DNA of 64,000 nt from Alishewanella metallidurans (GTDB lineage Bacteria > Pseudomonadota > Gammaproteobacteria > Enterobacterales > Alteromonadaceae): NCBI RefSeq assembly GCF_036983985.1, contig NZ_JALAHQ010000001.1:434001-498000 (forward strand). The letters run 5' to 3'. Below are positions 51,576 through 59,887 of this stretch, in pieces; position 1 is the stretch's first letter, and every line of letters begins with the position of its first letter. A program made the translations under genes and the position numbers. The notes below the pieces were generated by a model, which saw nothing but the letters and a program-made list of their open reading frames with translations, had not been told where the DNA came from and did no database searches.

Positions 51576-52817
51576 ATGCAAGAATCCAGTGTACTTATCA
51601 CTAATGATGCCGTAGTACTTGGTTTAATGGCGGCTATTTTAGGCGCTGTTTTTTATACCAGTCACAGCGATAATCGTTTTTTTAAAGCGTTCTATAAATA
51701 TGTACCAGCATTACTGCTGTGTTACTTTATTCCATCACTGTTTAATAGTTTTGGCATTATTGATGGTGAAGGTTCATCATTATATAAAATGGCGTCACGC
51801 TATCTACTGCCAGCAAGTTTAGTATTGTTGACGCTTAGTGTTGATTTTAGAGCTATTCTTGGCCTTGGCCCTAAAGCATTAATTATGTTTTTAACCGGTA
51901 CCGCCGGTATTATTATTGGCGGGCCTATAGCGCTAATTACTATGGGATATTTTTTCCCACAAGAGCTAGGTGGCGATGACGTATGGCGTGGTATGACGAC
52001 CATTGCTGGCAGTTGGATTGGCGGTGGAGCTAACCAAGCCGCAATGAAAGAAGTATTTAACGTTGATGGCAGCATTTTCTCGGTAATGATTACTGTAGAT
52101 GTACTGGTGGCAAACGTATGGATGGCGGTGCTGCTATTTATAGCCAGCCGTGCTGAGTTTTTTGACCGTAAAAATGGTGCGGATACCAGCGGTATTATGC
52201 ACCTGCGCGAAAAAATCGAAAAATACCAAGCTGAAAATGCGCGTATTCCAACATTAACTGACATTATGTTGATTGTTGCAGTGGCCTTTGGTGTAACCGG
52301 ATTGTCGCATGCACTGGCCGATCTTATCGCGCCTTGGATTGAGCGTGTAGCACCGCAACTTGCAATATACAGTTTAACCAGTAGCTTTTTTTGGTTGGTG
52401 GTTATTGCTACTACTTTGGGCTTAATTATGTCGGCAACCAAGGTGCGTAACCTTGAAGCTGCGGGGGCATCCAAAGTAGGCTCAGCATTTTTGTATATTT
52501 TGGTTGCTACCATAGGCATGCATATGGATGTTACTGCCATTCTTGATTATCCACTGATGTTTTTAGTAGGTATTGTCTGGATGTCAGTGCATGCCGGTTT
52601 ATTAATTATTGTCGCAAGACTGATCAAAGCACCGATGTTTTATATGGCAGTTGGTAGCCAGGCTAATGTGGGTGGTGCTGCGTCAGCACCTGTGGTTGCA
52701 GCGGCGTTTCATCCGTCACTCGCACCAGTTGGTGTGCTGCTAGCGGTGCTGGGCTATGGCTTAGGGACATACGGTGCTTACATTTGCGGTTTAATTTTAC
52801 AGCAGGTTGCGCCGTAA
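51576..52817 (+). CDS. DUF819 family membrane protein
   Basis: 413 residues, about 11-12 membrane helices, DUF819 (YjcL-like) (SLFNSFGIIDGEGSSLYKMASRYLLPASLVLLTLSVD; GSWIGGGANQAAMKEVFNV). Substrate unknown; the family is distantly like sodium-coupled carboxylate carriers. It lies 24 bp before the AI-2E transporter gene on the same strand, so likely co-transcribed. Confidence 0.88.
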   Translation: MQESSVLITNDAVVLGLMAAILGAVFYTSHSDNRFFKAFYKYVPALLLCYFIPSLFNSFGIIDGEGSSLYKMASRYLLPASLVLLTLSVDFRAILGLGPKALIMFLTGTAGIIIGGPIALITMGYFFPQELGGDDVWRGMTTIAGSWIGGGANQAAMKEVFNVDGSIFSVMITVDVLVANVWMAVLLFIASRAEFFDRKNGADTSGIMHLREKIEKYQAENARIPTLTDIMLIVAVAFGVTGLSHALADLIAPWIERVAPQLAIYSLTSSFFWLVVIATTLGLIMSATKVRNLEAAGASKVGSAFLYILVATIGMHMDVTAILDYPLMFLVGIVWMSVHAGLLIIVARLIKAPMFYMAVGSQANVGGAASAPVVAAAFHPSLAPVGVLLAVLGYGLGTYGAYICGLILQQVAP

Positions 52818-52844
52818 TAAAGGCATAATTAAAAGGATATATTG

Positions 52845-53930
52845 ATGGCTACAAAGTTTCAAACAGAGTCGCGTCACTATGTGCTAATTATTGCGTTATT
52901 ACTGGCGCTGTATGCCAGTTATTTACTTGTGGCACCCTATATCGGTGCCATCGTATTGGCTTTTGTGCTGTCATTATTATGCTTTCCAGTACATCAGTAT
53001 ATTGAACGAAAAATTCCCGGTAAGCCTAACCTCGTCGCCAGCCTTTCTTGTTTGTTATTGGTTGTCGTAATTTTGGTGCCCGCTTCATTGGTGTTTATAG
53101 CAATAGTGCAGCAAGGTATAGTCTTTACTAAGCAAAGTTATCATTGGTTAAGTACCGGCGGCGCTGAGCAACTAATGCAGCATGGCGCGGTGCAACGGAC
53201 ACTTGATTATGTAAATCAAATATCGCCGGCTGGAGAAATTAGCGGCGAAAGCATTGTGAAACAACTTACCGAGTTTTCATCTGGCTTTGGCAAAGAACTA
53301 TTAAATTTCAGTACCCAATTGGTTGGTGATATTACTGGTTTGATATTTGGTTTCGTATTGATGCTGTTTATCTTGTTTTTTTTACTACGCGACCATGAAA
53401 AAATCGTTAATTCATTGCACTGGATAATTCCGTTATCACGTTCGCAGGAAGAGGCTTTGTTAAGCGAAGCTAAAACTGTAGCGCGTTCGGCAGTCATTGG
53501 TTCGTTTTTAACTGCCATTGCCCAAGGTATCGCTGGTGGTATTGCCATTGCTATTGTTGGTTTGCCAGGCTTATTTTGGGGTACGATGATGGCATTTGCC
53601 TCGTTTATTCCCGCGGTAGGCACGGCACTAATTTGGATCCCAGCCTGTGTATATTTATTACTAACGGGTGATTGGCCGTGGGCATTGTTTTTAGCGATAT
53701 GGGGTGTAGTCGTAGTGGGCTCTATTGATAACGTGCTTAGGCCGTTGTTGATGCAGGGCAGTTCAGGCATGAGTACTTTACTTATATTTCTATCGCTGAT
53801 TGGTGGTATTCAATTGTTCGGTTTAATCGGTGTAATTTACGGGCCAATAATATTTGCCCTAACCATAGTGCTTATTAGGCTGTATACCATAGAGTTTAAA
53901 GACTTTTTAGCACAACAAGATAAAAGTTAA
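52845..53930 (+). CDS. AI-2E family transporter (YdiK/PerM-like)
   Basis: 361 residues from the ATG at 52845 (TTG at 52842 is one codon earlier), with AAGGA upstream. About eight membrane helices, with the AI-2E signature FFLLRDHEKIV, SVIG-type cytosolic linker and the C-terminal GLPGLFWGTMMAFASFIPAVGTALIW and GSIDNVLRPLLM. Members transport or exclude ions or signals; no substrate can be assigned. It follows the DUF819 gene and ends at a bidirectional terminator. Confidence 0.9.
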   Translation: MATKFQTESRHYVLIIALLLALYASYLLVAPYIGAIVLAFVLSLLCFPVHQYIERKIPGKPNLVASLSCLLLVVVILVPASLVFIAIVQQGIVFTKQSYHWLSTGGAEQLMQHGAVQRTLDYVNQISPAGEISGESIVKQLTEFSSGFGKELLNFSTQLVGDITGLIFGFVLMLFILFFLLRDHEKIVNSLHWIIPLSRSQEEALLSEAKTVARSAVIGSFLTAIAQGIAGGIAIAIVGLPGLFWGTMMAFASFIPAVGTALIWIPACVYLLLTGDWPWALFLAIWGVVVVGSIDNVLRPLLMQGSSGMSTLLIFLSLIGGIQLFGLIGVIYGPIIFALTIVLIRLYTIEFKDFLAQQDKS

Positions 53931-53958
53931 GCATTGCGGTGCGTGTCACATAAAATAC

Positions 53959-53988
53959 AAAAGGCCAGTTTTTATACTGGCCTTTTTT
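53959..53988. terminator. bidirectional terminator between the AI-2E and YjfB genes
   Basis: AAGGCCAGT (53961-53969), TTTTAT, ACTGGCCTT (53976-53984) then T run (to 53988) on the plus strand, with A/T run on the other side too. Strong 9-bp stem for convergent genes. Confidence 0.88.
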
Positions 53989-54002
53989 CTTAAAAATATT
54001 AA

Positions 54003-54197
54003 TTACACCGTAATATTAATATTTTGTCCCAAGTTACCAACTGGGGCAGAAGCTTGTACTTGCTCAACTGATTGCATAGCACTTTGTACTAGCATAGTTG
54101 CCATTTTAGCTTCTTGATTTTGCTGCTTATTAGCCATTACAGCTGCCAAAACTTCATAGCCTTGGTTTGATGATGCAGCGCCAACGGATTGACTCAT
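54003..54197 (-). CDS. YjfB-type putative motility protein
   Basis: 64 residues, YjfB-motility family (EVLAAVMANKQQNQEAKMATMLVQSAM). A near-perfect AAAGGAGGT site precedes the ATG. The function in motility is assigned by family name only. It is transcribed divergent from nothing; it lies after the terminator with 139 bp to the DUF2726 gene, which has its own terminator. Confidence 0.8.
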   Translation of the reverse strand: MSQSVGAASSNQGYEVLAAVMANKQQNQEAKMATMLVQSAMQSVEQVQASAPVGNLGQNINITV

Positions 54198-54267
54198 AGT
54201 ACCTCCTTTGTCAACTCATCTAGACTGTAGCGGCAGACACTAAGATTACTTTAGCTTAATTTTGCAT

Positions 54268-54300
54268 AAAAAAATACCGCCCGTTGCAGCGGGCGGTATT
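54268..54300 (-). terminator. terminator of the DUF2726 gene
   Basis: On the minus strand AATACCGCCCG, CTGCAA, CGGGCGGTATT then a T run (plus-strand A residues 54268-54274). A perfect 11-bp stem located 36 bp after the DUF2726 stop. Confidence 0.88.
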
Positions 54301-54336
54301 TCAACTTAGCGCGGAGTGACTCATTTCTCCAAAGCG

Positions 54337-54987
54337 TTAAGAAGCCTGTATAAGCGCAGTTTGCTGCGCCTTAATTTGAGAGTGTGATAAAGCGGGCACT
54401 GGCAAAGTATTGCCGCTAACTGCCGGTTTTAGCGAGCGTACCGGACGTGTTGGGCCTTTCTTCACTAAACCTTTAAACATAGGTTCTGGCTTAGTTACTG
54501 TTTTACCTAACCGTGCCGCAATAGCCGTTTGAATATCTGCTGCGGTGTAACCTACTTTTATTTTCATGCGCAGATAAGGCACGCCTGCAGCATCTAAAGC
54601 GCCATTTACAAACCAGTCAGGTACGGCGTTGTGTCCATCTTTAGTGCTGTTGTTTACCAAATCTAGCACTGCTACTACGCTTAAATCCGTCGGATCGCAG
54701 AGTACAAAATCAAGATACTTGGCATTTAGCTTTAATAGCGTGTTATTGCGCGCTTTATCACTGATACCGGTTTTTAAATCCAACACATCTGACAGGCGCA
54801 CACGATTTAATATTTTATATTCGTTAATTACGGCTTTTTCTAGCAGTTGCATAAAAGAGCGTTCAACTGGGCTAAATAAACTGGTTTTTCTTTGCAGTGG
54901 AAACGGATTGCCACTGTCGACAAAGCGGCTAGCCACCAGCGCTACCACTATTACTAACATTAATATTAATAGCAGGACAAATTCCAT
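54337..54987 (-). CDS. DUF2726 family membrane-anchored protein
   Basis: 216 residues. One N-terminal membrane helix (about 3-21) is followed by a DUF2726 domain (about 38-160: SPVERSFMQLLEKAVINEYKILNRVRLSDVL, KYLDFVLCDPTDLSVVAVLDL, GALDAAGVPYLRMKIK), related to restriction-endonuclease-like folds. The end is basic and Pro-rich. CGGAGGT precedes the ATG. A nuclease fold is suggested, but activity is unknown. It diverges from aceB with 238 bp between starts. Confidence 0.83.
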   Translation of the reverse strand: MEFVLLLILMLVIVVALVASRFVDSGNPFPLQRKTSLFSPVERSFMQLLEKAVINEYKILNRVRLSDVLDLKTGISDKARNNTLLKLNAKYLDFVLCDPTDLSVVAVLDLVNNSTKDGHNAVPDWFVNGALDAAGVPYLRMKIKVGYTAADIQTAIAARLGKTVTKPEPMFKGLVKKGPTRPVRSLKPAVSGNTLPVPALSHSQIKAQQTALIQAS

Positions 54988-55225
54988 GCATACCTCCGAC
55001 AGAAAATTGACAAGGTGTCAGATACACCAATAACTTAAATATTATTAAGCACAAGTTGTGCCATCTTTTTGGTTTAAACCTAAAATTGTGTATTTCAGTA
55101 GTGAATGGCTAGCATTGTTGGCATTAATGTATTTTATAGTTAAAAAGCGCTTATAGTTCGTGCTCAATCTGATACCCAGCCGCTAATGCGCCAATATTGG
55201 TATCCGTCGATAAAAGGACAGACTT
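54988..55225. other. intergenic region upstream of aceB and the DUF2726 gene
   Basis: 238 bp between divergent starts. A TTGACA (55007-55012) with TAACTT (55031-55036) at 18 bp is the best sigma-70-like pair towards aceB; further AT-rich stretches follow. No clear operator or repeat is visible. It is expected to hold promoters for both genes. Confidence 0.4.
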
Positions 55226-56830
55226 ATGACTACAAGCATCAGCCGTGCCGGTTTAACTATAAATGCAGCATTAAATGCAGATTATGACAGTATTCTAACT
55301 GAGCAAGCCTGTGCCTTGCTGGTTGAATTGACTCGTAAATTTCGTCCAGAGCTAACTAAATTACTAGCAGCACGTCAAAGCAAACAGCAACGGTATGACG
55401 CTGGTGCACTGCCTGACTTTTTGCCAGAGACCGCTAACATTCGCCAGTCTAAATGGCAGATAGCGGCAATACCGGCTGATTTACAAGACCGTCGTGTTGA
55501 AATTACCGGCCCAGTAGAGCGCAAGATGATCATCAACGCCTTGAACGCCGATGTAAAAGTGTTTATGGCTGATTTTGAAGATTCGCAAGCACCGAGCTGG
55601 AGCGGTGTTATCGAAGGGCAAATAAATTTACGTGATGCCAATTTAGGTCAAATTAGTTATACCGATACGCAAACCGGTAAACATTACGCCTTAAACGCTA
55701 ACCCAGCGCTGCTGATTGCTCGGGTGCGTGGTTTGCATTTATTTGAAAAGCATCTGCTGGTTGATGGCGAGCAAGTGCCTGGTTCGCTGGTTGATTTCGC
55801 GCTGTATTTTTTACACAACTATCAAGTTCGACTTGCCAAGAATACCGGTGTTTATTACTACCTACCTAAATTACAAACTCATGTCGAGGCTAAATGGTGG
55901 GCTGACGTATTTAGCTATACCGAACAAAAGTTTAGCCAAAGTATCGGTACTATTCGTGCGACCGTGTTAATTGAAACTCTGCCGGCAGTATTTGAGATGG
56001 ATGAAATTCTATATATGCTGCGCGATCACATTGTAGCGCTCAATTGTGGCCGCTGGGATTATATCTTTAGTTATATTAAAACCTTAAAAAATCATGCTGA
56101 TCGCGTCCTACCTGATCGGCAAGTGGTTACCATGAAACAACCCTTTTTAAATGCCTACTCACGCTTGCTGATAAAAACCTGCCATAAAAGAGGGGCGCTA
56201 GCCATGGGCGGTATGGCCGCATTTATACCCGCCAAAGATGCGGAACAAAATGCGGCCATTTTAGCTAAAGTGCATGCCGATAAAGAGCTAGAAGCGAGTA
56301 ATGGGCACGATGGCACCTGGGTTGCGCACCCTGGGTTAGCTGCGACAGCAAATGCGGTGTTTGCTAAATATTTAATAGGTAATAAGCAAAACCAGTTGGA
56401 TATTAGCCGCCAAAGTGATGCAGAGATTACCGCAGCGCAGCTATTAGCGCCTTGCGAGGGCGAGCGCACCGAAGAAGGTATGCGGACTAATATTCGTGTG
56501 GCACTGCAGTATATTGCTGCATGGCTAAGCGGCAAAGGTTGTGTGCCTATTTACGGCTTAATGGAGGATGCTGCAACGGCAGAAATTTCTCGTACCTCGA
56601 TTTGGCAATGGATAAAACACGGAAAAAGCTTAAGTAATGGCAAGCTGATTACCAAAGCCCTATTTGCCGCGATGCTAGAGCAAGAAGCAAAGATCGTGCG
56701 CTCAGAAGTAGGTGAAACTAACTGGGCCGAGCAAAATTTTGTTCGTGCTCAGCAATTATTACTAGATATTACTACTTCTGAACAGCTAGTAGACTTTCTT
56801 ACCCTGCCAGCCTATCAGTTACTAGATTAA
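55226..56830 (+). CDS. aceB: malate synthase A
   Basis: 534 residues. It condenses glyoxylate and acetyl-CoA to malate in the glyoxylate shunt. Family stretches GPVERKMIINALNADVKVFMADFEDSQAPSW, LNCGRWDYIFSYIKT and EDAATAEISRTSIWQWIKHG carry the metal and acetyl-CoA sites of form A. AAAAGGA precedes the ATG. It is followed by a terminator and, unlike E. coli, not by aceA directly: a LysR gene lies between, and no aceK is seen. Confidence 0.97.
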   Translation: MTTSISRAGLTINAALNADYDSILTEQACALLVELTRKFRPELTKLLAARQSKQQRYDAGALPDFLPETANIRQSKWQIAAIPADLQDRRVEITGPVERKMIINALNADVKVFMADFEDSQAPSWSGVIEGQINLRDANLGQISYTDTQTGKHYALNANPALLIARVRGLHLFEKHLLVDGEQVPGSLVDFALYFLHNYQVRLAKNTGVYYYLPKLQTHVEAKWWADVFSYTEQKFSQSIGTIRATVLIETLPAVFEMDEILYMLRDHIVALNCGRWDYIFSYIKTLKNHADRVLPDRQVVTMKQPFLNAYSRLLIKTCHKRGALAMGGMAAFIPAKDAEQNAAILAKVHADKELEASNGHDGTWVAHPGLAATANAVFAKYLIGNKQNQLDISRQSDAEITAAQLLAPCEGERTEEGMRTNIRVALQYIAAWLSGKGCVPIYGLMEDAATAEISRTSIWQWIKHGKSLSNGKLITKALFAAMLEQEAKIVRSEVGETNWAEQNFVRAQQLLLDITTSEQLVDFLTLPAYQLLD

Positions 56831-56848
56831 GCTGAGTAAACCAAATGC

Positions 56849-56880
56849 AAAAGGCGCTGTCAGTCTGACAGCGCCTTTTT
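56849..56880. terminator. terminator between aceB and the LysR gene
   Basis: AAGGCGCTGTCA (56851-56862), GTC, TGACAGCGCCTT (56866-56877) and flanking A and T runs on both sides: a very strong bidirectional intrinsic terminator between convergent genes. Confidence 0.9.
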
Positions 56881-56947
56881 CGTGTTTGTTACTTAGCCTT
56901 TTAATATAGCGGCTATGGTGTTAGTTACTCTTAGTATATTTGGCGTT

Positions 56948-57886
56948 TTAATTTAGTTCATCGGCCGTTTCTACTATTAATCGGCGAAACCAAATATGAC
57001 TAGCATCTTGATGCAGCAAAGGGCTCCAAATCATTTTTAGCTCAATCGAAGGAATGGCAAACGGTGGGTCCATAATGGCCATAGTAGGGTCATTGGCATA
57101 AAGCCGAGCCGCATGGCTGGGTAGGGTCGCAATTAAATCTATACCAACCGCGAGGTGCATTGCGACATGATAATTACGGGTAAATACCGAGATGTTGCGT
57201 TGTTTACCCAGCTTAGCGAGTGCCTCATCTACCCAGCCTAATTTCTGTACGTCTTTAGGGTCCATACCTACGCCAACACCGAAGCCGGTTTTACTTACCC
57301 AGATATGTTGGGCTTTTAAATAGCTGTCTAAATTGAAGTTTTTTAGTACTGGATTTTGTGCATTAATGAGGCAAGAAAAACTATCACGCCAAACGGTTTT
57401 TTGATGAAACGATTGCGGTAGTTGGTCAAAGCGGTTAATCGCCATATCTACCTTACCGTTTTCTACGTCGTGAAAGGTAACGTCTGATGGCGTCATGATA
57501 TCTAAACTGGTGTGTGGTGCTTGTACACGCATTTTCTTCAGCAGCGCAGGGATCAAGGTAGATGCTGCGTAATCACTGGCCATGATACGAAATACGCGCT
57601 GGCTAAGAAGCGGTTCAAAGTCTTTGTTAGGTTGCAGAGTTTCTTCTAGAGTTAGCAATACGCCACGTACAATGGGTGCTAACTCACGAGCGCGTTCGGT
57701 TGGCACCATACCTTCAGATGTGCGCACAAGTATGGGATCATTAAGTAAATCACGCAGTCGTTTTAAGCCATTACTCATCGCCGGCTGGGTAATATTAAGT
57801 TGGTGCGCGGCCCGAGTAACGTTTTTTTCCCGCAGTAATACGTCTAGATAAACCAGCAGGTTTAAATCCATTTTCTTAATATTCAT
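56948..57886 (-). CDS. LysR-type transcriptional regulator
   Basis: 312 residues. N-terminal winged helix-turn-helix (about 6-65: NVTRAAHQLNITQPAMSNGLKRLRDLLNDPILVRT) and C-terminal effector-binding domain (about 95-300). It resembles NodD-type LysR proteins. It lies between aceB and aceA, divergent from aceA with 227 bp between starts, so it probably controls the glyoxylate genes and itself. The effector is not known. Confidence 0.92.
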   Translation of the reverse strand: MNIKKMDLNLLVYLDVLLREKNVTRAAHQLNITQPAMSNGLKRLRDLLNDPILVRTSEGMVPTERARELAPIVRGVLLTLEETLQPNKDFEPLLSQRVFRIMASDYAASTLIPALLKKMRVQAPHTSLDIMTPSDVTFHDVENGKVDMAINRFDQLPQSFHQKTVWRDSFSCLINAQNPVLKNFNLDSYLKAQHIWVSKTGFGVGVGMDPKDVQKLGWVDEALAKLGKQRNISVFTRNYHVAMHLAVGIDLIATLPSHAARLYANDPTMAIMDPPFAIPSIELKMIWSPLLHQDASHIWFRRLIVETADELN

Positions 57887-57964
57887 ATATTTAATAACCG
57901 ACTGACTTTGTATAAGTGTAATGAATCATAGCACTGGCTATACGGCAGTCGTCAAGTGCGCTTT

Positions 57965-57981
57965 TTCATAAGTTGCGTGAA
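57965..57981. promoter_or_regulatory. candidate LysR-regulator box
   Basis: TTCA-N9-TGAA (57965-57981), a dyad of the LysR (T-N11-A-containing) type, in the divergent LysR-aceA region, about 79 bp upstream of the LysR start and 133 bp upstream of aceA. One site only; the match is short, so it is tentative. Confidence 0.3.
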
Positions 57982-58113
57982 TGATAGGCATAACAAAAAT
58001 CATCTTTATGAATTGTTGAAATCAAACCTATAGTGGAAGCCGTCAGGTTGACTATCAGCTTGAGGAAAATAGCGCCCAGCCTATTGGGCTATAAGCAAAA
58101 GAAGGATATCGCG

Positions 58114-59709
58114 ATGTCAGCTTACCAAGATGCAATACAACAGATAGCTCAGTTACGTCAGCAAAATGGTGCGGCATGGGCAGCCATTAATCCTGAATCA
58201 GCCGCTAGAATGCGCGCACAAAACCAGTTTCATACTGGGTTAGATATTGCTAAATACACTGCCAAAATTATGCGTGCTGATATGGCAGCATATGATTTAG
58301 ATAGTAGCCAATATACACAATCACTCGGTTGTTGGCACGGTTTCGTAGGCCAACAAAAACTGATCGCTATTAAAAAACACTTTGGCACCACCAAACGCAA
58401 ATACCTGTATTTATCCGGTTGGATGATCGCCGCACTGCGTTCAGAATTCGGGCCATTGCCCGATCAGTCAATGCATGAAAAAACGGCAGTGCCCGCACTA
58501 ATTACTGAGCTTTATACCTTTTTAAAGCAAGCCGATGCGCGTGAACTTGGTGGTTTGTTCCGAGAGCTAGATGCAGCTAAAGCGCAAGCAGATAAAACTG
58601 CGGTTGCGGCAATACAATATAAAATTGATAACTTCGAAACTCACGTAGTGCCTATTATTGCTGATATTGATGCTGGTTTTGGTAATGAAGAGGCTACTTA
58701 TTTGTTAGCGAAGAAAATGATAGAAGCCGGTGCTTGTGCCATTCAAATTGAAAACCAAGTGTCTGACGAAAAACAATGTGGCCATCAAGATGGAAAGGTA
58801 ACCGTGCCACATGCCGATTTTTTAGCCAAAATTAATGCAGTACGTTATGCCTTTTTAGAACTTGGTGTCGACGACGGTATTATTGTCGCTCGCACAGACT
58901 CATTAGGTGCTGGCTTAACTAAACAAATCGCGGTAACCAATAAACCTGGTGATTTAGGCGATTTATACAATAGCTTTTTAGATGGCGACGTTATTAGTGG
59001 TGCCGATGATATTGCCAATGGCGACGTTGTAGTAAAAGCGAATGGTAAGTTATTAAAACCAAAACGTTTAGCCAGTGGTTTATTTCAATTTAAGAGTGGC
59101 AGTGGCGTTGACCGCGTAGTACTTGATTGTATTACCTCATTGCAGCATGGTGCCGACTTGTTATGGATTGAAACCGAAAAACCGCACGTCGGCCAGATTG
59201 CCGAAATGGTAAATCGTATCCGCGAGGTAGTACCTAATGCCAAGCTGGTTTACAACAATAGCCCAAGCTTTAACTGGACACTCAATTTCCGCCAACAAGT
59301 ATTTGATGCATGGCAAGCCGCGGGTCGGGATCTTAATGCATATAACCGCGCGCAGTTAATGGGGGAGGAATATGATGCCAGCGAATTAGCGTTAGAAGCG
59401 GATAATCGGATACGAACCTTCCAAGCCGATGCGGCACGTGAAGCCGGCATATTCCATCATCTTATCACCTTGCCTACTTATCATACGGCGGCATTATCAA
59501 CCGATAATTTAGCTAAAGAATACTTCGGTGCCGCTGGCATGTTGGGTTATGTTGAGGGTGTGCAACGTAAAGAAATACGCCAAGGTATTGCCTGCGTTAA
59601 ACATCAGAATATGTCGGGTTCAGATGTAGGCGATGATCATAAAGAATATTTCTCAGGCGAAGCGGCGTTAAAAGCGGGCGGTAAAGATAACACCATGAAT
59701 CAGTTCTAA
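58114..59709 (+). CDS. aceA: isocitrate lyase
   Basis: 531 residues from the ATG at 58114, with AAGGA 7 bp upstream; an open frame reaches 58033 without similarity. The long-form isocitrate lyase, which splits isocitrate to succinate and glyoxylate. The active-site motif is KQCGHQDGK (Cys222), as in the Pseudomonas-type enzyme rather than the KKCGH of E. coli. With aceB it forms the glyoxylate shunt. It is followed by a terminator. Confidence 0.97.
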   Translation: MSAYQDAIQQIAQLRQQNGAAWAAINPESAARMRAQNQFHTGLDIAKYTAKIMRADMAAYDLDSSQYTQSLGCWHGFVGQQKLIAIKKHFGTTKRKYLYLSGWMIAALRSEFGPLPDQSMHEKTAVPALITELYTFLKQADARELGGLFRELDAAKAQADKTAVAAIQYKIDNFETHVVPIIADIDAGFGNEEATYLLAKKMIEAGACAIQIENQVSDEKQCGHQDGKVTVPHADFLAKINAVRYAFLELGVDDGIIVARTDSLGAGLTKQIAVTNKPGDLGDLYNSFLDGDVISGADDIANGDVVVKANGKLLKPKRLASGLFQFKSGSGVDRVVLDCITSLQHGADLLWIETEKPHVGQIAEMVNRIREVVPNAKLVYNNSPSFNWTLNFRQQVFDAWQAAGRDLNAYNRAQLMGEEYDASELALEADNRIRTFQADAAREAGIFHHLITLPTYHTAALSTDNLAKEYFGAAGMLGYVEGVQRKEIRQGIACVKHQNMSGSDVGDDHKEYFSGEAALKAGGKDNTMNQF

Positions 59710-59750
59710 ATTAGTTATGAAATAAAGCGCAGTCAACGATATCTAACGTT

Positions 59751-59777
59751 AAACGCCAGCATTAAGCTGGCGTTTTT
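59751..59777 (+). terminator. aceA terminator
   Basis: AAACGCCAGC (59751-59760), ATTAA, GCTGGCGTTT (59766-59775) with T to 59777: a perfect 10-bp stem 42 bp after the aceA stop. Confidence 0.9.
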
Positions 59778-59887
59778 GTGACAACAAAATCGCGGCGCAA
59801 TTATACGGTTACGCAAGAGGCTAAAAATTGTTAAACTGCTAAACAAATTACGTAGTGTGCAGTAAAAGCAGAGAAATTGGACAGCTA

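Noticed and set aside
51800..52540. 246-residue open frame antisense to the DUF819 gene
   Set aside because: Biased composition (Ser/Ala/Ile/Thr-rich) reflects the reverse complement of a hydrophobic protein gene; no start signal or family.
53216..53770. 184-residue antisense open frame within the AI-2E gene
   Set aside because: Shadow ORF complementary to membrane-helix codons.
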